From Nocardiopsis sp. N85 (GTDB lineage Bacteria > Actinomycetota > Actinomycetes > Streptosporangiales > Streptosporangiaceae): 64,000 nucleotides of DNA. A program made the position numbers and the translations under genes. The notes beneath the pieces were generated by a model, which was given only the letters and a program-made list of their open reading frames with translations, was not told the DNA's origin and did no database searches. Numbering within the stretch: the first letter of the stretch is position 1; each line of letters begins with the position of its first letter. Below are positions 8,469 through 17,847 of this stretch, one piece after another. Where the stretch lies: the NCBI RefSeq assembly GCF_028882275.1, contig NZ_JARBUT010000012.1, positions 154,351 to 218,350 on the forward strand. Reading direction: 5' to 3'.

Positions 8469-9689
8469 TCACAGCGCCAGGAACCCGACCGCGCTGGCGC
8501 CCAGGACCACCGCCCAGGCGGGCGTGCGCCACACGGCCAGCGCCACGAACGCGACGGAGGCCACCGCCATCGTGGCCGGTGAGACCACGCCCTGGGTGAA
8601 GACCGGGTCGTACAGGGCGGCGCCGAGGATCCCCACGACCGCCGCACCGGCTCCGGCCACGGCGCCACGCGCACGCGTGGCGGTGCGCAGCCGTTCCCAC
8701 AGGGGCAGCGTGCCCACGAGCAGCAGCGCCGAGGGCAGGAAGATCGCGGTCAGGGCGATCGCCGCGCCCAGGAGCGGGCTCCCGGCCACGGGTGTCAGCG
8801 CGCCCAGGTAGGCGGAGAAGGTGAACAGCGGTCCGGGTACGGCCTGGGCCGCACCGTAGCCCGCGAGGAAGGACTCGTGGTCCACCCGGCCGGTGCCCAC
8901 CACCTCGGCCTCCAACAGCGGCAGCACGACGTGTCCGCCGCCGAAGACCAGCGATCCGGCCCGGTAGAAGCCGTCCGCCAGCCCCACGGCGGGACCCGTG
9001 GTCAGCGCGGCGAGCACGGGCAGGCCCACCAGCAGGGCGGCGAAGACCGCAAGGCACATCACGGCGGTCCCGCGCCCCACGGGGACATCGCCGGCGTCCG
9101 CCCCGTTCTCGGGGGAACCGGTCGCGCGCAGCCAGAACAGGCCCAGCACGCCGCCCACGAGGATCGCCGCGACCTGGCTGAGGGCGGAGGGCAGCAGCAG
9201 GACCAGGACCAGGGCCACCACGGCGATCGCGGCCTGCCGTTTTCCCGCCGCCAGGCTGCCGGCCATGCCCACCACGGCGTGGGCGACCACGGCCACCGCA
9301 GCCGCCTTCAACCCCAGCAACCAGCCGGCCCCCGGCTCGGCGCCCACGGCCTGCACGCCCAAGGCGAAGGCCACCAGCAGCACCGCCGAGGGCAGGGTGA
9401 AGGCCACCCAGGCCGCGGCCATCCCCGCGTATCCGGCCCGGCGCAGGCCGATGGCCATACCGGCCTGGCTGGAGGCGGGGCCGGGCAGGAACTGACACAG
9501 CGCCACCAGGTCCGCGTAGGCCTCCTCGGTCATCCAGCGGCGCCGCACCACGAACGCCTCGCGGAAGTAGCCCAGGTGCGCCACCGGCCCGCCGAACGAG
9601 GTCGACCCCAGCACCAGGAAGGCGCGGAACACCTCGCCGGCGCTTCCGCGCCCGGTCCCGGGGCGCTCCTCCACGGTCTCCCCGCTCAT
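8469..9689 (-). CDS. chrA: ChrA-type chromate ion transporter (CHR family)
   Basis: A 406-residue membrane transporter made of two homologous CHR halves. The N-terminal half carries the signature SFGGPVAHLGYF and QFLPGPASSQAGMAIG; the C-terminal half carries VFGGGHVVLPLLE and QAVPGPLFTFSAYLGA. About ten hydrophobic segments are visible. Characterised members export chromate; many actinobacterial members are annotated by homology only, so the true substrate is uncertain. The ATG at 9689 follows a GAGGGT site. It is monocistronic, with a strong hairpin immediately downstream. Confidence 0.92.
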   Translation of the reverse strand: MSGETVEERPGTGRGSAGEVFRAFLVLGSTSFGGPVAHLGYFREAFVVRRRWMTEEAYADLVALCQFLPGPASSQAGMAIGLRRAGYAGMAAAWVAFTLPSAVLLVAFALGVQAVGAEPGAGWLLGLKAAAVAVVAHAVVGMAGSLAAGKRQAAIAVVALVLVLLLPSALSQVAAILVGGVLGLFWLRATGSPENGADAGDVPVGRGTAVMCLAVFAALLVGLPVLAALTTGPAVGLADGFYRAGSLVFGGGHVVLPLLEAEVVGTGRVDHESFLAGYGAAQAVPGPLFTFSAYLGALTPVAGSPLLGAAIALTAIFLPSALLLVGTLPLWERLRTATRARGAVAGAGAAVVGILGAALYDPVFTQGVVSPATMAVASVAFVALAVWRTPAWAVVLGASAVGFLAL

Positions 9690-10166
9690 CCGCGCACCCT
9701 CGGCGGAGCGGACCCCGAAGGCGTCGGTGATGAGTGCACGGTAGGGCTCCTTCTCGGGGCGACGTCCTCTGCGGACACCTGGTCCGATGTCGTCGGACGA
9801 TATCGACCTGGAGCGTGGGGCCGTCGAACGGGGGCGCCGGACGCGGCCGAGGGCCTCGCTCCCCTCGTGATCGACGCGGGCGGAGCCGCCCCCGGCGCGG
9901 ACGACGGTGGCCGACGAACGGCGTCGCCCCGACGTTCCCACATCGACGGGTCGGTCGAGGTGGCGTGGACACGGCACGCCACGAAATCGGAGGTGAACGA
10001 TCACCTGTTGCTGGAGCCGCATGAGCGATGCCGGTCGTCGGGCAGGTCGCCCGGGGCGTGGGGAGATCACCGACCGGCACGTGTCCCCGGGGGTGCGGAT
10101 CCCGGTGGCCCGCGCGTGGACGCGGCCGCCCGATGCCTTCGCCGAGGGGCGATGGCACCGGGGTGG
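9690..10166. other. Intergenic region upstream of chrA
   Basis: This 477-base stretch is between two same-strand genes and should hold the chrA promoter. I found no supported gene, RNA or repeat. Confidence 0.5.
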
Positions 10167-10898
10167 TCAGGCGGGTTTGCGCAGGACGGTGATGCCGTCG
10201 CGGTACCTGGCGACCGTGTACTGGTCGCGCTCGCCCCACGAACGACGCTGTTCGACGACCTCCAGGCCGGCGTCGGTCGCCCAGCGGGCGAAGGCCTCGG
10301 GGGAGACGTCGGAACGGTTGCCGTCGTCGCGCCAGCGCCGCTGGCTGATCCAGCGTTGGGCGACGTGGCCCGGACGGCCGGTGCGTCGGGTCAATGGGGC
10401 CAGGCGCAGCGACCAGTCGGGCTTGCCGGCGTGGTGGACGACCGCTGTCGCCCCCGGGGCCATGACCCGGGCCATCTCTCCGAGATAGCCGGTGATGACG
10501 TCCGGGTCCAGGTGGACGAAGACGTCGAAGGACCACACGAACGCGATGGAGGCGTCGGAGACGGGGTCCATGCCGCTGTCGGCGGTGTGGTGGACGCGCA
10601 GGCCGGGGCGGTCGGCGAACCGTTCGCGGCAGTGGTCGAGGCAGGTCTCGTTGACGTCGACGATCCACACGTACGGGGAGTGGTCCAGCAGGTGCTCGGT
10701 CCATCGGCCGTGGCCGGGGCCGATCTCCAGGGAGGCGCCTCGGGAGGCGCCCGGGACGAGCAGGGCGTCGATGAGCGAGGACTTCCACTCCTCGTAGGGC
10801 TGTCCGCAGTGGGCCGCCATGAAGGACCACTCGTCGCCGTTCTTGTCCCAGGAGTGCTTTTTACCCCATGTGCTGCGATTCCATTCGACGGTGGGCAT
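10167..10898 (-). CDS. Class I SAM-dependent methyltransferase
   Basis: A 243-residue cytoplasmic enzyme with a Rossmann-type SAM-binding core. Motif I is LEIGPGHGRWTEHLL (about residues 57-71), followed by WIVDVNETCLDHC (motif II acid) and DSGMDPVSDASIAFVWSFDVFVHLD. Substrate is unknown; the N-terminal EWNRSTWGKKHSWDKNGDEWS resembles methyltransferases from glycan or small-molecule clusters. GGAAGAG lies well placed before the ATG. The leader is A/T-rich, and base composition around the start differs from the flanking genes, so it may have been acquired. Confidence 0.85.
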   Translation of the reverse strand: MPTVEWNRSTWGKKHSWDKNGDEWSFMAAHCGQPYEEWKSSLIDALLVPGASRGASLEIGPGHGRWTEHLLDHSPYVWIVDVNETCLDHCRERFADRPGLRVHHTADSGMDPVSDASIAFVWSFDVFVHLDPDVITGYLGEMARVMAPGATAVVHHAGKPDWSLRLAPLTRRTGRPGHVAQRWISQRRWRDDGNRSDVSPEAFARWATDAGLEVVEQRRSWGERDQYTVARYRDGITVLRKPA

Positions 10899-11491
10899 TT
10901 CTTCTCTTCCTTGTGCTTTTTCGGCTGATGCACATTTTCCTCGATGGGAGAAAGTGCGGTTCGCAGCCTACAGTCGATGAAGCGGAAAGGTGTTCTCTCT
11001 TCTTTCCCCGGTGGAATCCACCTGTTCCCACGACGCCCTGACGCGGGCTTTCGCCGCCCGGTCGGGCGGTGCGGCGTTCTGGGATCCGTGTCGTTCCGGG
11101 GCGCGCCGCCCGTGGTTCAAGGCGATCGCCGACGCCGCGCCGGTGCGCGGAGGTCGCGCGGCCAAGTCCCGCCGTCCCTTTCCGGCGGAAGAGGCGTTCA
11201 CGTGATCGAACGTAGTGGTTTCAGGACGGCCTCGCGCGATTTTCCCAAAAAAGATCATGAAAACATGTGATCTACGCTATAAAGATGGCATATCGGTCAT
11301 TGAATCCTCATCCCAGCCGGTCGACGGGGTGCCGATGACGCATCGTGCGCGTCATGTCCCGGAGGCCGCGCGACGAGCAGGGCCGACCGGGGTACGGACG
11401 CGCGCGACGTGACCCGGGTGGTACGGGGTGGCGCCGGGAGACGATAGGAAAGAGGGCGGTCCCCGCACACGTACGAACACGGAGAGCCCTC
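10899..11491. other. Divergent intergenic region, methyltransferase and YezG-like genes
   Basis: This 593-base region includes A/T-rich segments (10899-11000 and 11240-11310). A TATAAA sequence lies near 11278, and an imperfect inverted repeat GATCATG/CATGTGATC flanks GAAAA-like bases just before it. These look like promoter elements. I see no coding frame I can support. Confidence 0.45.
11433..11491 (+). promoter_or_regulatory. Conserved leader, copy 1 (upstream of the first YezG-like gene)
   Basis: Contains CGATAGGAAAG (from about 11442) and GAACACGGAGAGCCC (from 11475), the latter carrying the GGAGAG ribosome site. Both blocks recur upstream of the paralogue at 13262. The first 24-base block matches copy 2 at 21 positions. 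Confidence 0.6.
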
Positions 11492-13126
11492 ATGACCACC
11501 GCGCCCCCCGCCCCGACACCTCGGCCCGTACCCGACCCGGAGCGGGAGGACGCGCTGCTGGAGGAGTTGGTCCGGCTGCTGGTGGCGGAGGCGCCCGCGG
11601 GGTGGCGGATGATCTCCTACCGGGCCGCGCCCGTCGGCGGACCCGAGTGGGGGCGGCTGGGGGTGGTCACCGCCGAGGGACGCGAGACCGCCCCGGTGCC
11701 GCCGGTCTCCCTGAATCCCGTGGTCGAGCGGCTGAAGGACCTCTGGTACGTGCCGGGCGAGGGCACGTGGCTGGACATGCGTCTGGTGATCGAGGCGCCG
11801 GGCCGCCACACCGTGGAGTACGACCACGTCGGCTGCCCGCCGCCGGCGGAGGCCTACCCGGTCCTGTCGTTGTGGGAGTGGGAGAGGTACCCGCGCGATG
11901 AGGAGCACGTACCGCGGTGGTGGCGGGAGACCCTGGAGAAGGTCCGCGGCCTGGACGTCGAGGCCCTGCGGGGCGAGTTCGCCGCCCTGGTGACGGGGGC
12001 GTTGGAGCACGAGGGGCTGACAGTCCTGGGCCGGCGGACGTCGTCGCTGCGCCTGCTCACCCCCGAGGGACGCCCACTCGCCCTGCACGACATCGACCCG
12101 TTGTTCGTCCGGACCTTGCCCGACCGGCTCTTCACCGGCCCCGCCCCCGAGCCGAACGCCCCCCTGGCGCGGGACACGGCCGCGAAGTTCGTGCGCGCCG
12201 TTCTGCGGAGGGCCCGTGACCGGGGCCGGGGACACCGGGGCGATGGCCCGGACACGGCGGTCGGCGCGGTGGTGGCCGAGCTGGCGCGCCGGGGTGTGCG
12301 GTCGTTCGTCACCGACGCCGACGTGCTCGTCCTCTCCGGGGTCGACGGCCCTGGCGCGCGCACCGACCTCACCCCGTTCCGCGAACGGGCGCGGGACGCT
12401 TTCGAGGGGCGAGTGGAGGAGGCCGCGTCCTGGTACGCGGACCGGGTGACGGCGTGGTTCGGGCGCTCGCGGGCGGAGGAGGGCGCGGAGCCCTTCGATC
12501 ACCGGCTGCGGGTGTCCCTCAGGACGGGGAGAGCGCCCTTTCGCCTGTTCCCCGACCGGGGTCTGCGCCCGGAGACGGGTCTGTACCAGTGGGTGGTACT
12601 GGACGGCCCGTTGGGCCCCGGGGACCTGGAGGGGACGGTGTACGGGGATTCGGCGCGGCCGTACGCCGAGGTGCACGCCGAGGCGGTGCGGCGTTCGATC
12701 GCGGAGCCGGTCGAGACCGTGCAGGGGTGGGTCGACGGAGCACGTCTGGTCACGGTGAAGGGGGCGCACCCGTACGTGGCGGCGCAGACGCACGTGCTGG
12801 AGCGGCACACCGGGGAACTGGCGCACGGGGCGATCGTGGCGTTCCCCGACGCGCGGACGGTGCTCGCGCACCCGCTGGGTCAGGGCGATCCGATCGCGGC
12901 CATGGAGGGGCTCAACGGTCTGCTGGCCCAGTGGCCGAGGGAGGTGGGCTGGGAGGTCGACGCGACCCGGTCGTACTGGTGGCACCCCTCGTCCCGGGAG
13001 CGGGCCGACGAGACCGACCTTCCGGATCTGCGCCCGGTCGGGGTGAAGGTCGACCACGGGCTCAGGTCGGTGTCCCTGCTCACCTCCGATGAGGAGTTCA
13101 CGACGCTGATCCCCTCCTTGATGTGA
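11492..13126 (+). CDS. YezG/DUF600-like N-terminal domain protein, tandem copy 1
   Basis: A 544-residue soluble protein. Residues about 15-155 resemble the actinobacterial YezG/DUF600 immunity-type domain: APAGWRMISYRAAPVG, PGEGTWLDMRLVIEAPGRHTVEYD, then LWEWERYPRDEEHVPRWWRE. The C-terminal half is not recognised but is conserved in the neighbour: HPYVAAQTHVLERHTGELAHGA, HPLGQGDPIAAME and YWWHPS. There are no membrane segments. The start is the ATG at 11492, supported by GGAGAG and by the identical position in the paralogue. YezG-type domains are antitoxins or immunity proteins in polymorphic toxin systems, but no toxin gene is adjacent. Confidence 0.75.
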   Translation: MTTAPPAPTPRPVPDPEREDALLEELVRLLVAEAPAGWRMISYRAAPVGGPEWGRLGVVTAEGRETAPVPPVSLNPVVERLKDLWYVPGEGTWLDMRLVIEAPGRHTVEYDHVGCPPPAEAYPVLSLWEWERYPRDEEHVPRWWRETLEKVRGLDVEALRGEFAALVTGALEHEGLTVLGRRTSSLRLLTPEGRPLALHDIDPLFVRTLPDRLFTGPAPEPNAPLARDTAAKFVRAVLRRARDRGRGHRGDGPDTAVGAVVAELARRGVRSFVTDADVLVLSGVDGPGARTDLTPFRERARDAFEGRVEEAASWYADRVTAWFGRSRAEEGAEPFDHRLRVSLRTGRAPFRLFPDRGLRPETGLYQWVVLDGPLGPGDLEGTVYGDSARPYAEVHAEAVRRSIAEPVETVQGWVDGARLVTVKGAHPYVAAQTHVLERHTGELAHGAIVAFPDARTVLAHPLGQGDPIAAMEGLNGLLAQWPREVGWEVDATRSYWWHPSSRERADETDLPDLRPVGVKVDHGLRSVSLLTSDEEFTTLIPSLM

Positions 13127-13154
13127 GCCGGACGGTTCCCGGGACGCCGGTGCC

Positions 13155-13261
13155 GCCGGGAACCGATAGGAAAGGGGGTGATCGGTGCGAACCGTCGACC
13201 TCCTCCCCGCCCTTCGGCGAGGGGTCCGCACCCCCCGACCAGATGAACACGGAGAGCCCCC
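13155..13261 (+). promoter_or_regulatory. Conserved leader, copy 2 (upstream of the second YezG-like gene)
   Basis: Repeats the CCGATAGGAAAG block (13155-13178) and the GAACACGGAGAGCCC block (13245-13261) of copy 1, separated here by a longer spacer. The spacing difference marks an insertion or deletion of about 48 bases between the copies. Confidence 0.6.
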
Positions 13262-14833
13262 ATGACGACCGCGCCCCCCGGACCGATGCGTCGGGTCGAG
13301 CAGGCCGAGGAGACGGCACGCGTCCTGTTGTCGGTGGCCCCCCAGGGGTGGCGGGAGATGGTCCATCGGGTGGTGTCCGTGGGCGGGTTCTCGCACGAGA
13401 CGTTGTCGGTGGTGGACGCCGACGGTACGGTGTCCGAGGCGTGGATCCCCCGGGCGGTGTCCGACGCGGTCGCCGGTCTGAAACGGGCCTGCCACCGGAG
13501 GGGTGAGGGGACCTGGACGTCGTTGGAGTTCACGGTCGACCCGTCCGGGCGGTTCGGGGTGTCCTACGACCGCGACGCGGAGCCGACGCTGCCGTCGGGG
13601 GTGGCACCGGTGGTGTTCCGGCAGGAGCTGGAGCGGTTCCCCCGCGATGAGGAGCACGTTCCCGGGTGGTGGCGGGAACGGCTGGAACAGGCACGTTCGG
13701 TGGACGTGGACGCCCTGTACGCCGAGTACGCGGCGCTGGTGGCGCGTGAGTTCGAGGCGGAGGGCGGGGTGGTCGGGTACCGGCCGCCGACCTCGCTTCA
13801 GGTGCTCACCCGCGACGGGCGCCTGATCCTGCGGGAGGACCTGCGCGAGGAGTTCGAGAGGGCGGTGGCGGAGCCGGGTGCCCTGGGGTCCGCCGCGGCC
13901 GGGTTCGCCGCGTCCGTCTTCCGGCGCGTCGAGGGCGGCGGGCCGGCCGTCGAGGCCCTGGTCGCGGCGTTCGCGCGGTTGGGGGCGCGTGCCTCGCTCG
14001 GCGCGCTGGGTGTGGTGAAGGTCGTCTTCGGCAACGGCCGGCGGGAATGGGCCGACGTCGAGGGGTTCCGCTCCGCCTTCGGCGGTCTGCCCCCCGAGGA
14101 GCTGGCGCGGGAGGCCGCCGCGTTCGTCCGGGAGCGGACCCGGTGGTGGGATCGGCGCGGGGCCCGCCGGACGGTGGACGGCGGCGGTTTCGCCGGCCGG
14201 TGGCGGGTCCGGCTACTGCGCGGTCCGGAGTCGCCGGAGGCCGACCGGGAGCGGGCGCAGGTCCGGGAGGTCGCTCCGGGGCTGTGGCAGGCGGTGGTGT
14301 TGGAGGGGCCGGGAGCGGAGTCGGCGTCGCCCGTCGACCGGGCGGTGTTCGCCTGGGAGGGGCGGTCGGAGGCGCGGGTGTTCGCCGAGGCGGTCGAGTC
14401 CTCGGTGAACGAGCCGGTGCGGGTGCGCGAGCGCGGGGCCGACGGTACGCGGTTGCTGTGCATCGGTGGGGAGCACCCCTACGTGGCCGCGCAGGCGTAC
14501 GTGTTGCCGAGGTACGCGGGGGAGATGCCGCACGGGGCGGTCGTGATGTTCCCGACGCCGTACGTGATGTACGCGCACCCGCTGGGGCAGGGGAGCCCGG
14601 TCACGGCGATGCAGGTGATGAACGCGATCGCGGACCGCCTGGCGGGGGTGGGCGACCCCGGGGCGCGGAGCGCGGGACGGCTGTACTGGTGGCACCCGTC
14701 GGAGTGGGGCCGGAACCTGGGACGCCCGCCGGAGCCGAGGGAGGTGGGGGTGCGCGTCGACCACGTGGTGGGGGAGGCGACGCTGCTCACCTCCGACGAG
14801 GAGTTCGATTCCCTGGTGCGCTCGCTGGTGTGA
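13262..14833 (+). CDS. YezG/DUF600-like N-terminal domain protein, tandem copy 2
   Basis: A 523-residue paralogue of the preceding protein, alignable from end to end. Shared landmarks are APQGWREMVHRVVSVGG, GEGTWTSLEFTVDPSGRFGVSYD, the FPRDEEHVPGWWRERLE block, HPYVAAQAYVLPRYAGEMPHGAVV, HPLGQGSPVTAMQVMN and the final LLTSDEEFDSLVRSLV. The middle region has diverged most. It starts with the same MTTAPP sequence and GGAGAG site as copy 1. The pair probably arose by tandem duplication that included the promoter. Function is unknown. Confidence 0.75.
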   Translation: MTTAPPGPMRRVEQAEETARVLLSVAPQGWREMVHRVVSVGGFSHETLSVVDADGTVSEAWIPRAVSDAVAGLKRACHRRGEGTWTSLEFTVDPSGRFGVSYDRDAEPTLPSGVAPVVFRQELERFPRDEEHVPGWWRERLEQARSVDVDALYAEYAALVAREFEAEGGVVGYRPPTSLQVLTRDGRLILREDLREEFERAVAEPGALGSAAAGFAASVFRRVEGGGPAVEALVAAFARLGARASLGALGVVKVVFGNGRREWADVEGFRSAFGGLPPEELAREAAAFVRERTRWWDRRGARRTVDGGGFAGRWRVRLLRGPESPEADRERAQVREVAPGLWQAVVLEGPGAESASPVDRAVFAWEGRSEARVFAEAVESSVNEPVRVRERGADGTRLLCIGGEHPYVAAQAYVLPRYAGEMPHGAVVMFPTPYVMYAHPLGQGSPVTAMQVMNAIADRLAGVGDPGARSAGRLYWWHPSEWGRNLGRPPEPREVGVRVDHVVGEATLLTSDEEFDSLVRSLV

Positions 14834-14909
14834 TCGCCGTCGTCGGTTCAGGGGGAGCCCGCCCGGCGGCCCGGGCACCTCCCTCCGAGCCCGGTCCCTC
14901 AGGTCCGGG

Positions 14910-15383
14910 TCACGCTGACGGGGTGTGCCGTTCGCCGTGGCGGGTGGCGGGAGGGTCGAGTTCGTCCAGGGCGGTCACGGAGGCGGTGTAGGCCGCAAGC
15001 CCCTCCGGGCCGAGTGCGTCGGCGTAGGCCTCCACCGACACGGCGGGGACGTCCTGGCCGTTGGCCTGCGCGGCCAGCAGCCACCGCGCCACCTCGTGCG
15101 GGTCGACCCCCGCCCGCGCGCAGGCGGTGGCGTGCAGGGGGACCAGGGCCGACGCCTCGGCGGACGGGAGCGCGGGGTCGGTCAGCATCGGGGCGGTGCG
15201 GTCGATCAGCACGATGGCGCGGCGGGCCAGGGACTCGGCGGCCGTCCACTCGCCGAGGTCCGACAGCGCGGCGACCTCGCGCACCAGGTCGCGGACGGCC
15301 TCCGCGTACTCCTCGGCGCGGTCGGGCAGGAGTGAGGGGCCGGACAGCAGCTCCAGGGGGTCGTCGTCCAGGGGAGAGGTCAT
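14910..15383 (-). CDS. Unknown helical protein
   Basis: A 157-residue soluble, mostly helical protein. The C-terminal part (VDPHEVARWLLAAQANGQDVPAVSVEAYADALGPEGLAAYTASV) resembles the C-terminal segment found in some actinobacterial SWIM zinc-finger and TPR-like proteins, but no zinc ligands are present here. The ATG at 15383 is preceded by a weak purine-rich site. It converges with the tandem YezG-like genes. Function is unknown. Confidence 0.65.
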   Translation of the reverse strand: MTSPLDDDPLELLSGPSLLPDRAEEYAEAVRDLVREVAALSDLGEWTAAESLARRAIVLIDRTAPMLTDPALPSAEASALVPLHATACARAGVDPHEVARWLLAAQANGQDVPAVSVEAYADALGPEGLAAYTASVTALDELDPPATRHGERHTPSA

Positions 15384-15639
15384 GGGACCAGTGTCCCCGA
15401 CCGACGGTGGCGGCCGATCCGCTCCGTGCCGTGTCGGGAGGTCATGGCGGGGTGGGGCCCCGCGGGTGTGCGGGCGGCTGGGGAGGGCGGTGGTTCCGGC
15501 CAGGGTCGTGGCCGCACCCGGGTACAGCGTCGGTGTGCGGGCCCCGTCCAGGGGCCGCGGGACGCGGGCGCCCCTGGAGGGGCGGACGGTGGACGCCGGT
15601 GGTTTTCCCCGGCCGCGCCGGTGAGGCCACAATGGGGGG

Positions 15640-16062
15640 ATGTCGCAACGCGGATCACGTCAACGCACCCTTCCGGCCCGCCCCGGGGACACCGACCCCT
15701 GCCCGTGCGGGGGCGGGGAGTACGGCTCCTGTTGCGGTCGGGCGCATCACGGGACGTGGGCCGCGAACACCGCCGAGGCGCTCATGCGTTCGCGCTACAG
15801 CGCCTTCGCCGTCGGGGACCGGGAGTACCTGGCGCGCACCTGGCATCCCGATACCCGCCCGGCCCGGGTGGAGGTGGATCCGGGCACCGAGTGGACCGGG
15901 TTGGAGATCCTGGGGACCGAGGGCGGTACCCCCTTCCACGGCGAGGGCACGGTGCGCTTCCGTGCCCGGTACCGGGAGGGCGGCCGGGCGGGCGAGATGG
16001 TGGAGCACAGTCGGTTCGTCCGGGTCGACGGCGCCTGGGTCTACCTGGACGCGCGGGCCTGA
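15640..16062 (+). CDS. YchJ-family (UPF0225) protein with SEC-C zinc motif
   Basis: A 140-residue protein. The N-terminal SEC-C-type zinc motif CPCGGGEYGSCCGRAH is at residues 21-36, followed by the YchJ core TAEALMRSRYSAFAVGDREYLARTWHPDTRP and a cystatin/NTF2-like beta region (VRFRARYREGGRAGEMVEHSRFVRVDGAWVYLD). The complete family length is present. Its molecular role is not established. CACAAT lies 6 bases before the ATG, so the transcript may be nearly leaderless. Confidence 0.9.
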   Translation: MSQRGSRQRTLPARPGDTDPCPCGGGEYGSCCGRAHHGTWAANTAEALMRSRYSAFAVGDREYLARTWHPDTRPARVEVDPGTEWTGLEILGTEGGTPFHGEGTVRFRARYREGGRAGEMVEHSRFVRVDGAWVYLDARA

Positions 16063-16107
16063 ACGTCCCCGTGGGGCCGTGCCGGAGGGTCGGCGCGACC
16101 ACCGCGG

Positions 16108-17505
16108 TCAATCCCGGTCGCGCCGGACCCGGACGGCGGCGGCCCGGAAGCGGGCGGCGCGGTCCGGGTCGGGGTGGACACGGCACAAAGCCTCCAGGAC
16201 CCGCACGGTGTCGGGGTGGTCGACCCGCCGGAGCCGGTCGACGTCGTCCAGGAGCAGGCTCTCCAGACCGGCGGTGTCGGGAGAGGTGAGGAAGTCGACG
16301 AGGCCGACCTCCCCCGTCGACATCGCGGCCGCGACCATGTCCACGACCACCCACGGGCCGTGGTCCTCCATGATCCGGTCGATCTCCCCCTGATCGAGCA
16401 TCCGTGAGCCGAGCAGGACGATCGCGGCCAGGCTCGCCAGGGCCGGCCGTTCGGAGCCCAGCAGGGCGCGCAGGTGCGGGCCCAGGTGCGAACTGGTCAG
16501 GTTGAGCACCTTGGCGCCGTCCCAGCGGCGCAGTGCCGACCCGGGCCGGTCCACCGCGCCGCCGATCTCCCGCAGGGCCCGCGCCGGGGTGCGGGCGGCC
16601 AGCCAGGAGTCGATGGCGATGAGCCGGCCGTCCAGGGAGAAGGAGTGCAGCGAGTCGAGGAACTCGGCGGCGCCCACCCGGCCGAAGTCCTCGATGAGCG
16701 GGGCGGGGACCCCCACGGACAGGAGGATCTCGCGCACCCCGAAACGGCCCAGCGGGGTGAGCCGCACCAGGCACGGCCCGGAGGAGGGCCGTGCGTGTCG
16801 GTGGTCGAGGTGGACCGCCCCGATCTCGGTCAGCTGCCACAGCATGGGCAGGAGCAGGTCGGACAGACGGCGGCGCACCCGGTCGGACGGGCCGCTCAGG
16901 GCCTCGGGTCCCGTCGACAGTTCGGTGACCAGGTCCGCCAGCGGGACACGGGACCGGTCGGGCGCCTCGTAGAGGGAGCGCAGCACCCGGGGGAGCAGGT
17001 CGGGGCCGGTGGTGCCGGGTCCGGTGCCGGCCAGGTCGCCGCGGGCGCTCTCGACGGTGGTCTCGAACATGTCGTTCCACCAACGCAGGATCTGTCGGGG
17101 GTCGCGGGCCCGTTCCTCCAGGTCCGGGGCGGGGCGGGCCTGCCCGGCGGTGAGTTCGACCATGCCGAGGCGGATCGCCTCCCACCAGGGAAGGGCGAAG
17201 AGGGGGTCGATGGAGGAGAGGTCCTCCGCGCGGGTCGGGCCGGCGTGCCCCGACGGCTCCGGGGGGAGTCCGGCGGGCCGTAGGGAGAGGGCGCGCACGG
17301 CCTCCCCGATCAGCGGGGGTTCGGGGAACCCGCGCGGGGTGACCGGGACGGTGGGGCCGGCCCAGCGCGCCAGCGCCAGGGCGTTGGCGTACAGGGGGCA
17401 GTGCGAGGCGGAGAAGGCCAGCTGTGTCTCCGGGTGCAGGTGTATCGGTCGTGCGGAGACCCGGGGAGGGTCCGGGGGCCGCGGGTGATGAGAGGGCGTG
17501 TTCAA
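16108..17505 (-). CDS. Large unknown actinobacterial protein with winged-helix-like segment
   Basis: A 465-residue soluble protein with no recognised enzyme motif. The N-terminal third (about 20-150) contains LSSIDPLFALPWWEAIRLGMVELTAGQARP; the middle has a winged-helix-like stretch (LTEIGAVHLDH and VRLTPLGRFGVREILLSVG); the C-terminus is a run of helical HEAT-like segments. No in-frame ATG lies near the true start. I chose TTG 17505 because AAGGAG precedes it by 9 bases. It is divergent from the TPR-like gene at 17848. Confidence 0.65.
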   Translation of the reverse strand: MNTPSHHPRPPDPPRVSARPIHLHPETQLAFSASHCPLYANALALARWAGPTVPVTPRGFPEPPLIGEAVRALSLRPAGLPPEPSGHAGPTRAEDLSSIDPLFALPWWEAIRLGMVELTAGQARPAPDLEERARDPRQILRWWNDMFETTVESARGDLAGTGPGTTGPDLLPRVLRSLYEAPDRSRVPLADLVTELSTGPEALSGPSDRVRRRLSDLLLPMLWQLTEIGAVHLDHRHARPSSGPCLVRLTPLGRFGVREILLSVGVPAPLIEDFGRVGAAEFLDSLHSFSLDGRLIAIDSWLAARTPARALREIGGAVDRPGSALRRWDGAKVLNLTSSHLGPHLRALLGSERPALASLAAIVLLGSRMLDQGEIDRIMEDHGPWVVVDMVAAAMSTGEVGLVDFLTSPDTAGLESLLLDDVDRLRRVDHPDTVRVLEALCRVHPDPDRAARFRAAAVRVRRDRD

Positions 17506-17847
17506 TCCCGGATTCTCCTTACGAGGAAGGAAGCGACGTCCCTTCTCTACCGCTCCGGGGTGAGGTCGTGGGCGGGTTTTCCGAACATTGGCGCGGAAAA
17601 ACCGTGGCCGAGAAGGCCGAACCGCGCGTTCGTCGGGAAAAGGGGCATCGGGGCCGGGCCCGTGCGCCCGGTCCGTGGACCCGTGAGGACGGGTGGGAGG
17701 CGCGGTGGGAGCGGATCGGGCGGGGCGGAGCCCGTGCGGGCCGGCGCCCCGGGTGTGGGGCGGCGGCCGGTCCCGTGGAGAAGGAAGGAGGGCCCGATTC
17801 GGATGAACACCCCACACGGCGGTGCCGGGCGGTTTAGCGTCGTCTCC
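17506..17847. other. Divergent promoter region
   Basis: These 342 bases lie between divergent genes. They hold a TAGCGT -10-like hexamer at 17835-17840, 7 bases before the ATG at 17848, and the AAGGAG site of the minus-strand gene. No gene is seen. Confidence 0.5.

Noticed and set aside
8200..10830. An 876-codon minus-strand frame across chrA and the methyltransferase
   Set aside because: It is Arg/Pro-rich low-complexity translation in a different frame from the recognisable ChrA and methyltransferase proteins.
11492..14833. Tandem genes as polymorphic toxins
   Set aside because: There is no secretion signal, RHS or pre-toxin domain, and the N-terminus looks like an immunity domain, not a toxin.
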